Positions 34,901 through 46,380 of a stretch of DNA of 60,894 nucleotides are shown piece after piece (within the stretch, counting starts at the first letter, position 1; each line of letters begins with the position of its first letter). This DNA comes from Branchiostoma floridae (lineage: Eukaryota > Chordata > Leptocardii > Amphioxiformes > Branchiostomatidae), in contig NC_049980.1 in NCBI RefSeq assembly GCF_000003815.2, positions 10,744,666-10,805,559 of the forward strand, written 5' to 3'. Both the position numbers and the translations under genes were made by a program. The notes beneath the pieces are model-generated. The model did no database searches and was not told the origin of the DNA. It worked only from the letters and a program-made list of their open reading frames with translations.

Positions 34901-37900
34901 AAAGGTCTTCATTTATTTATTGATTTTCGTGTCAAAATAATATCTTGGAGGAGGCACGTAAATACGTTTACCGCCACGCTACAATTGCATCGTGAAAAAA
35001 AAACGTCGTTTCGGAATGAACGGTGCCCCTACGTCCATTTTTACAACTTTACAATTTCATTGTAGACTTGTGCAGATTTATTTTAATTTTGATGCCATAT
35101 TACCTCTGCACTTATCCCGTGCTGCAGCGATCTGTTCCTTGGTCATGGCGTAGTTGTACAGCTGCAGACAGGCGATACGGCCCGCGAAGTACCGATCATC
35201 TCCGTCCCTTACCGCCACCCGGACAGGGTACTGACTTGCGACTTCGGCAACTCCAATGTGTGTTTCACCGACCAGTTCACCGTCGTTCCAAATTGATTCC
35301 ACACCTGTAAAGCTGTCGTACGTCCCGCCCACGTAACTCCACGTGTTCTGTTGCAGCACGTCCGCTGATACCGCTGATGAAAGGGAGCCATCTCTTCCCG
35401 CGACGCTACAACACAACAATTCAAAATATGAATTGCTATAAAACGGCACAAATTCTTAAAACATCTATGTTGTAAAACCGTGCATAGATTGCAATATACA
35501 TTTGTTGCTATTTTAACCTTTATGTACAGCGTCTCCTTGACACCATTTATTTTCGAGCAATCTTGAAAAGGATTTGACTTTGCGCGGATTTTGGTCTCTT
35601 TGCCTTGATATTGATGGTATACATTCATAGATTCATTTCGCAAGAGACGCAAGAACAGTGTAACGTTAGTTCTACCTTGCCATGAAGTAGGTAAAAAGAC
35701 TTGCAAATATAGCGTACAAAGTACAACGACATTTCGGGCTTCTTTCAGAAGATGCATACAGTAATTGTTTTCAGCAGTAAGAAGTCCGTAGTTACCGCAT
35801 AAACAGGGGCGCTGAAGATAATTGCCACAGGTGAACTGCCCAGGTGTTATCGCTTCCGACGTAGTCGAAGATAGGTCCATCCCCACCGGTGGGGAAAATG
35901 TGGCCCAGTATGGTGAATGAGAATCGCACGTCCAACCTGCCATTGTTGGGGATTTTCAAGTAGGAAGTTGTAGCCCCGGAAAACAGGAAAGCACCTTCGC
36001 TGTCGCCAAAAGGACCTGGGGTTAACTGGACTCCTGTAGCTACCCCGTCATTTCCGTTTCCTGTTACGTCTGATGAGCCATACAGTGCGTTTAATGGCCA
36101 CATACCTACGAGGTCAGCACCTGAAAATATAAGCGTGAACAGGTCAATTAAGAGACTAGTTTAACACTATAATAACAGGAAATTTCTCCAACAATCGTGT
36201 CTATGCTTATTCTGTGATCAACGGTGGGCAGTATTAATTCCTAAGCAAATTTGGAATCTATAGAAGGCATTTAGACAGAAAGACGAATATCTCAAAGGAG
36301 CTTACCGTAGCAGCCTAGAACCTCAAGTCTCATGCTGATGTGGGTATACCAGGACTGAACCACGACGCGTACATAGCGGGTCGCAACGGGGTGGTCCAGA
36401 AGGTTGGTGACAGGGGTGTTCCTGTCAGTGTTTCCCGCAAAGACCTGGACAATAAACGAATAATCTTAGATTATTTATGTCTTCCTTTTAGAGGGAGAAT
36501 GGCCTGATATAACAACTTCCTTGTGTGTGCGTAGAACGCGAGGCACCCAAAAGCAAGACTTCTGGTGTTCTTCACCATGAGCAATGAAACGTTTTGCTCA
36601 ATTGACGAACTCCGTGAAGAAAATGCGAAGATCTTGAATACCTTGTCTGAGCCATCACTGTTCGCATAGGCCGTCCAACTGATTCCATCTGCACTGTAGT
36701 GTAGTTTGTAGGAGGTTACCCATTGCCCACTCACTGAATAAACGCGACCTTGAATGATGGTTCCCGAGACGAGTATCATCTCTCCTAAATCCACCTAGAA
36801 ACCAGTGAAACGTAAAAAGAATAAACTTAAGTTTTGAGGATATTCGACTGATAGAAGACTAAACAATGGACACTGGTACAAAGCCACGACATTCCATGCA
36901 AAACACATCTTACATGTTTATGAAATTGAAGTGCCAAAATGACACACGTAAAGCGGTCCAGTAATGATGTTCTACAGAATCGCTCTTAGTGATTTAAGAA
37001 AATGGATCACTTTCCAAGAAGGCAATTATTTGATACGTCTAAGTTTCTGTCTACCTGCAACCACTGCCCTATTGAGTTGTTGCCCGCTGACCATGCACCA
37101 TGCCCCTGAACCCTATTTAAGCGGCCATCGCGAGGCAGGTGGTCGGAATTCCAGGTAGACGACGCCGTGATGCTGTCGTCAGGGATGGCTCCAGATTCCA
37201 TACCAAGGGGGTTCAGGCAAGCTGAGAAAACACGAAAATCATCTAATCAATCCATGTTAATCTTTATGAATTTCATCAGTCGTCTGACGGAAATATGCTA
37301 TTAACCATGACGGTAGATGAAATGACATGGCAATGACGTTCTGGTATTGCTTCGATCAGGAGTGTTTTTCTGCATTGTATCCTACATGATTCAGTCTTTA
37401 GGCAGCTGCACGCATAAGGGTTCCGGAAAAGAGATTAATTGTAAACGTTTGCTCCTAGTAGCGCTGTGTTTCCTTTTAGTGGGTTCCGGAAAAGAGAATA
37501 CAGACTATCATAATTGTAAACGTTTGCTCCTAGTAACGCTGTTTATTTTCTTGGTAGGCTCCAGATTTAAAAGAAAAACACACCATACCTATACAGGTGG
37601 GGTTGCTGTCATTCCACGTGCCGTCTGCCCGGCATGTCCGCCTGTTCCCACCTACAAGCTGGTAACCAGGGTCACAGGTGAACAGGACAGTGTTCCGGTA
37701 GGAGTTGGACCCTGTCAGCGAACCGTTTACAGGTGCTGTCAGCAGTGGGCACTGTACGGCTGAAACACAGATCAGGAGAAATACATTTGGCGCAAAGATC
37801 TTTCATTTCAAACTATTAGAAAGTTTCCAGCACTTCTGCATTTTTGCGTTGGCATAAATATCATTATATTTCAGCCATACATAGTATGGTGAAATATATT

Positions 37901-40900
37901 GTATTCGTAATGTTTCTTCTTTCTTCTTCTTCTTCTTCTTCTTCTCCTGTCAAATCTTCAAAGTGATTCATCTCCGCCGTTCCTGGACCGAATGACCTGA
38001 AATTTGGCACAGGGGTAGAATGGGCCAATACCTTGATGCTTTTTTCTCAGTTTTTTCATATCTGTCTCTAAAATGATTTTATTGAGATTTTTTGGTCAAT
38101 TTTAGACCAAAACTGTATATTTTGGCCCCTGTACCCTGGTATTACAACCAAATGAGCTGAAATTTGACAGAGATGTGCCTTGATAATGCCCCCATATAAA
38201 TTCGATAACACTTTTGGTGTACAGTACAACAAAATGCTTATTTTTGCGATTTTTTGACCAATTTTTGACCAAAAAAGGACACTTTTGGCCCCTGTACCCT
38301 GGTATTACAACCAAATGAGCTGAAATTTGACAGAGATGTGCCCTGATAATGCCCCCATATAAATTCAATAACACTTTTGGTGTACAGTACAACAAAATGC
38401 TTATTTTTGCGATTTTTTGACCAATTTTTGACCAAAAAATGACACTTTTGGCTCCTGTACCTTGGTATTGCAACCGAATGAGCTGAAATTTGACACAGAT
38501 GTGCCTTGATAATCCCTTCATATAAATTCAATAACACTTTTGGTGTACAGTGCAACAAAATGCTTATTTTTGCGATTTTTGGTCAATTTTTTACCAAAAA
38601 AGGACACTTTTGGCACCTGTACCCTGGTATTACAATTAAATGACCTGAAATTTGGTATAGATAGGCATTAGATACTTGGTAACAAGATTCAAGTAAAATT
38701 TTTGACATAAACAAATTTAAAATGATTAATTTTGGCACTTTTCTGAGGGGAAATTTGTTTTCTTTTGGCCTCCTGACGTGACCTTCCGTGACCCCGCACA
38801 GAGCCACACCTGTGCGCGTCAGCCGGAGAGTTAATTGAATCAAAGACCTAGCCAATCAGCGAAGAGGAGGCCAAAGGCTAATTAATATTCATAAGCGGGG
38901 CCTCATGATCCCGTATATAGCAGTGTTCCCGCCAGGGGGAGCGAAGCCCGCCTAAGGCTTTCGCATTTTAGACTATTCAGAAGGCTTTATATTGTATCAG
39001 TTCTTAGGGGCATATCTATGATAATCGCAGCAGTCACTTAACTTCTCTTCAGGAGTTTAGCGTAACACTATTTCAGGTCAAACCGTCAAAGGCAACTAAA
39101 AACAAACTTTAACGTTACTGAGTTCAACAGTACTTATAACTTGTTATCCGAAGTGGAAACGCTAGCGATGGTATTTTCGCTGCGCTGTTAGCTCCGTGCG
39201 ACTGTTGTTGACGGTCTTATAACGGTATATTTTGCACCCCTGTACCCTGGTATGAGTAACATTTGGTATAGATAGGCATAAGATAGTTGGTAAAATGATC
39301 CAAGTGAAATTTTTGGCATAAAGTACTGTAAAAGGCTTAATTACAGCACTTTTTTGGGGGGAAATTGGTTTTCTTTCGTTCTCCATGCCATGACCTTTCG
39401 GACGTTCACCCCACAGAGCCGACATCTGCACCTGCGTCTAGCCGGCAGGAAGAGTTAATTCAATTAATGGTTCAGCCAATCAGCGAAGAGGAAAGCGAAG
39501 GCTAATTAATATTCATAAGCGGGACCACACAATACGTTAACTTGAAGACTCAGGCCGTACAGACTTCTCGCCAGGATTTTTTCAAAGCGTCGGACAGGGG
39601 TCCGGGGGCCGCCGAATGTCCCTGGCGGGGTCCAGGGGCAGGGCCACTGTGGGGGGGACCCAGGTGGGCGAAGCCCCCCCGGAAGCTCTTGCATTTTAGA
39701 CTATTGAGAAGGCTTCTTTTATCAGTTTTTTTAGGGCCATATCTACGATAATCGTAGCAGTCACTTACTTCTCTTCAGCAGTTTGACTTTAAAATATTTC
39801 GGGTCAAAGCTTCAAAGACAACTAAAACCTCATAAACAACAAACTTAACTTAGCTCAACAGTATACAAAAATATTGTACGGGTTGCCATCCTTAGTTGAA
39901 GCGCTTATTTATAGCGCTAGCATCTTCGCTGCGCCGTTAGCCGCCGTGCGACTTTTGTTGACGGTCTGATATCCCTACGTCGCCGCCTCGCTGATATTCC
40001 CACGGACATGTTTCAAGAAAAATACCCAGCAAAAAATGCTGTTCTGCGTCAAATTCTATTCTATAAAACATGTGGGACTCAGTGTTACAGTCTAAATATT
40101 TTGTAGAAGCACCGCTGTAGGAAAGAAGGTCCAAGCAATGTAAAACATCACGTAGCATGAAGTTCGCTGTCAACTGGCACACAGCACATGACTGTTTGAA
40201 CTCTAAGTCTAATCAACAGCCGTGTTTGATTGATAGCCGGCGTCCTTTGATGAAGNNNNNNNNNNNNNNNNNNNNNNNNNNNNNNNNNNNNNNNNNNNNN
40301 NNNNNNNNNNNNNNNNNNNNNNNNNNNNNNNNNNNNNNNNNNNNNNNNNNNNNNNAAATCTGCGTTTAGTTTTGATACGTAATTATAAGTTAGACAGTGG
40401 CGAGAATGATTATTTTCTCATCAATATTTCTCTTCAGAATTATTTGAACTTAATTGTACATCTAAACAATTGGCTTACCTGTGCAATGTTTATATGATTA
40501 ATGATCAGTGTACTGAAATCATGTGTAACGTATGGCTCCTAGTCAATAGATCAGCATTTTCTCTATAGTGACCACCTGTCTATAGTGGCCACATTTCCTA
40601 GTGCTGTTGTTGTTTGACATAAACTTTGAACATTTAAATTGTAAGTAACTTTAAACTGCCAGAGTTTCAGCCCAATAAAACACTCTCAGCGCCAGGGTAT
40701 GAACAGACTGACCAGACAGACGAAAATAAATCCTCGAACAAGGTTCAATCGTATCTTCCGGGTCTGGCAGGAAGTTGTTAAACTAAAATAAGAATAGGCT
40801 CGATGGCTGATTGCATACAAAGTAAAACAGTTTAACAGTTTTACAGCTTGAAGAAAACAAACGCTCCTACAGTACCTGCACCTGCTTGATAATTATTAAA

Positions 40901-43900
40901 TCGTATGCCCTACTTGAATAAAAAAAAGTTCACTGCAATAATAAATGTACCCACATCACAAGGAGCTTATACTTTTTTAAACTTACACCTAGTTATCGTA
41001 CTGAAAATTGTTAATGACATTACATAAAGTCATTCAACAATTTTCAGTCATGATAAAAATTTTCTGAATGGAAGGTGTGATTATTGTCATTTTCTGAAAA
41101 ATAGAAGCAAGCTCTGTTTTTACCTGGAATCAATTCACAATACCAGTCCACTTTGGGGGATAATGTACTGTTAAGAGGATGTTCCATTTTTGCGCAGGGG
41201 TGATTTGGAACAGTCCAATGTTGCGTGGAAAGGGGTATGGCTGAAATATGCTGTATTTGCTCTTAAGCAAATGCCGGCCTTTCTAGTGTTCGTTTTGTGA
41301 ACATTAGAAAAGGAACTTTAGGAATAGCCCCCTTCGCAGACTTGGAGCGGGACTGGCTTTTATTCTATGGGGGAGGGGCACTGGTTGGGTAATTTAGCTT
41401 AGTTAGTTGGGAAGTTAGCCAAGGTTCTCTAATACCGGGAAAGGGATTTTGTCGATGAAGGAAATCTGCCTAGAAAAATAGTTTGTCGTAGAAGACAAAC
41501 CCCCATCCACGGTATTGAGATCTCGAGACAACGACAATTGGTCAGTTGAAGTGCATATATACCTTGACAGACGAATCCCCTGGAGGCGGTGCACCTCTTG
41601 TCATTCCACAACGACTCTTCCAGAAGTTCGACACAGTCTTCGCCAATGTTGTCAGGTTGACCGGGGTACCAGTTAGAATAGCCAGATGACTCCAGGATTT
41701 GGCCGTCCTCAAACACCCACTGGCCTTCATTGTTGGCATCTGTCAGCCCAAGCCAACGGAACCCGTCCTCGTTTCTCAGATTTGAGATAAAAGTGTTGGT
41801 CGCGTTGTCTTTCGGCATGGCTAACACTCCCCCATCTTCGGCACACGTTTTTTTAGCCTCGTTGTATGTCTTCTCCTCAGCAAAGTCCTTGTAGCAGTCT
41901 CCGTTAAAACTAATGTAGTCTGGTACCGGACAGACGTCTGTAGAAAACAAAACAAGAATGAATTCCGGGCTCAATGAAAGCTGTAGTATATGTAACAGGA
42001 AAGACGTTTAAAGAACACACAGAATGCCCCAGGTTACGTAATTATTTGTGATGATATAACCTTAACATAAGCAACATATGTCACAAATCGGACAGTGCAA
42101 GTTTTAGCATTAATTAGCGACCAAGGTAACTATTGTATTAGATACATGTATACACTATAAGAAATAAGGTGACATAAATGGGTTTATTGGCCCTTTTTGC
42201 GTTTCAGTGTATCACATGCGACTATTTATAATGTACCTAAAACTCATAACTAGATAACTTAGGTTACAATAAAAAATGAAATTTGCCCTTACTGGAGGAG
42301 ATTCCGTAGAGGTTCAGTTCTTTGAGGAATGGCTGATAGCCGGAGTGGGTCCGGGTGACCACGAACTTCCAGTACCGCGCTGTTCCCTGGGAAACGGCGA
42401 ACACCTGGCGATGGTCCGTTCCTGCCTGCATGCCAGTAACGGACACGACATACTCCCAGTTGTACGGACTCCCAACCTGCGACTTTTGCAACGTGAAGGC
42501 TGCAATGTCATGGGTAGTGTCACCGTAGCTGTTAACTGCGATGCTGGTAAGAGTGTAGGGCTCTGTGAGGTCCAGTACGATGTACCAATTGTTGTAGTTA
42601 TAATCCAAATCATATGGATTCCAATAGGTCCTGGTGTCCCCATCCAAGGTTTTTGCGGCATCATATGTGACTCCGTTGCTGGCGTATGGTGTACCAGATG
42701 AGTCCACAACCCATGATGAATCCCGACTCAGCCATTCTTCCGCAGCTATGGAAAAGGAAATAGGATTATTAAACCGGTTCTATCGTTACAAGAAAGTTTC
42801 ACGTACCACGACGATAGTCACATGTTAAAGAGTTAGTAATTGTGAAGTGTATTATGTATCAATTACACACTTTAAAGTCTTATTTGCATAGTTAATGTAG
42901 ACATACAAATAATACCAATTTGACCACCTACATCTAGTTACCCATATTGTAACGGAAGTATACATCATCTACACACGGACAATAACCCACTCACAAACTA
43001 ACAAATCCATCGACATAATTGATAGATTATGATATAGAACAACTAGGTTTATAAAGCATAGATCCATAACATTGTAACCTAAGTTTTTTTTTACCTTGGT
43101 CAACCCGGCAGACGAATCCTCTGTTGTAGCCACACCTTGTATCCATCCAGACGAACCCATCCGACGACAACACGGCGCAGTCTTCGTCAGAATTGTTGGG
43201 TTGATCGGGGTTCCAGTTAGAGAAGCCCGATGACTCCATAGCTTGGCCGTCTTCAAACACCCACTGGCCCTCACAGCCGGTGTCAGTTAGACCAAGCCAA
43301 CGCCTTCCGTCCGTCAGATCTGACAAAAAAGTGTTGGTCGCATTGTCTTTCGGCATGGCTATTACTCCTCCGTCTTCGGCACACCTCTGTCTAGCCTCAC
43401 CGTTCGTCTTCTCCTGGGCGAAGTCCTTGTAGCAGACTCCGTTAAACTGGACGTAGTCTGGTATTGGACACACTACATGCAGAGAGAATATAATTAATGA
43501 AAAGTTGGGAACTCCGTATCAAATGCACTAGACATTAATTAACAAACGTTTAAGCATAGAATAACTACAATTGGCAACTTTAAGTAAACGTTAGCAACTA
43601 TTAAGGACAGGTTTGTTGAAAACAAGAAATTCTTTCTCAATGAAATTTGTAACGTTATATGAATGTTTCGGCAATTCATTGGAGTTAGGATGATTGGAAT
43701 ACGTTGTGACTAAGGTGACTTCACTGTTGACCCTTAGATGTTGATTGACACATATTTAGGTGCAAAAGAAAACTATCATCAGTGGTAATGGTATTTCGAT
43801 GGCCTGTTAAACATCATATCAACATAGACATGAGCAAACCAGAAATGACGAACGCGCGACGTTGCAACGTGTCGATTACTACGCCATATTTGTCGGACGT

Positions 43901-46320
43901 CTCGAGCACCAACCATTCTACAACTGCTCAAGGACATTCTACCCAAACGTTTCCTAAATGTTTATCAACTCCTTCCATATTGCCCAGATCGTTTCAAGAT
44001 ACCCCTTTCAACCTCCCGATAGCCAACCTCATACCTAACTCCAGAGCATGGTTGGTTCACGTTCATGGTGGTCATAATGGTCTATGGAATCTACTGTGAA
44101 AATGGTTTTACCTGCACCATAGACCTCCACTTCGCACAGTGTCAGGGCATCTGTCCGCTCCACCAGCTGTATGGACACGTAACGACCGAGCATCGGTGGG
44201 TAGCAGTCCACCACGATGGCCTGTCCATCGGTAGGAGTGTCCGTGTAGGTCTCCCCGCACTGGTCATTCTCGAGACCTGTATCGCTCAGGCCAACTCGCA
44301 CCGCAAAGTTCTGCAGTCGCTCTCCTTCAAAAAATATCAATGAACATTCGTTGCAAGTCATGACACAATTACCATACCGTAGAACATTCGAGCAGGCTGT
44401 GACAGAACTGACAAGGACCTGAAACATGCTTCCCCGTGACAAGAAAGCTAGATTCCGTACAACATATACAAGACTATGAGTTTGCGATTCGTATCGTATG
44501 GGTGTTAACGTTATATGTCTGATTAAAAGTGCAAACGGCCTTCGAACAGAGTAGAAGATGGAGTGCACATCGTTGTTGATTGTACTTTATGTATGTTTAT
44601 GATAGAAATGCTCTATTTAGTTACATAGAAAGTAGATTCCCTCACTTTAGACATATGAATAGCAGTGACAAATTTGTTTTCCTAATGCGTTTTGACAAAC
44701 CGGCTGTTTTACCATTACCAAGAAGCGAGAAGAAGCCGAACTTATGTGTTAGACTAGGTCTATGATACTATCATGTATATTCTGTTTCTGTTGTAACCTG
44801 TACTTTGCTTAAAAATGTACAATAATGGTCTTCATTCATTCAATAAACCAGCCGACCGACCGACCATGGCCAACTCACCGCAGCAGTCCGCCCGGTTCAC
44901 GACAATGACCCGCTGGACTGTGTAGATACTTCCCAGATCCACCTTCCACCATGGCTGATACTCTTGATTGGTGTGCGTGCATGCAAGAGAAGAACCTAAG
45001 CTTGTACTCAAAGTCAGTCCAGTGGATCCATCTACAGCCTTCTCTGGTCCCCAAGGCGAGTGAGTGGAACTCTGTGTTGCTGCCTTACCAAGGGCAACGT
45101 TAGTTTCCTCAATAGCTGCTGGAAAACAACGGCGGGCGGAAGTTTACTAAAATGTACTTAGAAAGATGCAAACATTGGTGTCAGCCATGAAGAATCATTT
45201 AGCACACAACGCTACTTCAAGACTGTTTGAACTATTTATTTAGATACAATTACTCATACAGAATATTCCATGTTGGTGGTTGCTTGCATATGTTTTACAC
45301 TGGCTGGCCATGGATTGATTTAAGATCCATATCTACAAATTGTGATTCTTGGTATATTTTTGGTCGCATTCAGCTTAAACAATGACCGGGTGAAACGTAA
45401 GTTTTGAGAATTTTGGATCTAAATGTTTGTATGAAGTGTAGCGCTATCTCAGTTTCTACAGTTTTCAATGGACATTCTTGTAACAACAGCATAATTGCAT
45501 GTGACAGGTCGGCATTGTTGCGTGTCACAGGTCTGGCTATATAGATATTTCTATTAATTTCGAATGTGATATATCTTCCTTGCTCACTTGTTTCAGAGAC
45601 GTTAAAAACTCCGCCTGTTACTGTTTTGTTCTGTAATAAGAAAGCAAGTAACAAACTACCCATGATTTTCATTTGTTGGGGGGGGGGGTGACATCTTTGG
45701 CCGTATACGGTTCCTTATATCACTCTTTGTCATAAAAAAATGCATGCGCAAGTACATGTTTCTTGTCGACAAGCANNNNNNNNNNNNNNNNNNNNNNNNN
45801 NNNNNNNNNNNNNNNNNNNNNNNNNNNNNNNNNNNNNNNNNNNNNNNNNNNNNNNNNNNNNNNNNNNNNNNNNNNGGTGTAAAAAAGCTACGCGATAAAT
45901 AATAGATGAAGAAGGGAGAGGCTATCATGATGGTGGGATAAAAAAATATCATAAAGACGCCATGTGAGCCATGCAAAATGCCGGCATGCAAAAAACGGGC
46001 AAACCCAGTGGAGATGAAAAAAATTATAAAATACGATGTGTTATATTGTGTCATTTTCTGCGGTTTTAGTGTAAGAAGTCTATCAATGACTACCCAGGGC
46101 CATAACCACCAACGTTTAACCAAGTTTTGTCTGCTTTGGGTTGCAATATGCAGTCCACCCCATTATATTGACGTGTGTCATGGAAGGACTAGCGGGTTAA
46201 AGAGAATGTGGGTACTCGTATATGCTTATGGTGACATTCAATCTATGTAAACTGATCATTTAACCAACACACGCACACACACCGATGCAGACGCACGCAC
46301 GCACACACACACACACACAC

Positions 46321-46380
<60 letters not shown>

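Noticed and set aside
35209-35943. 244-codon minus-strand frame
   Set aside because: Spans an intron and reads the LamG exons out of frame; the spliced LamG domain explains the coding signal better.
42276-42701. 141-codon plus-strand frame
   Set aside because: Antisense of the gene A F5/8C exon, which has clear splice sites and domain motifs on the minus strand.
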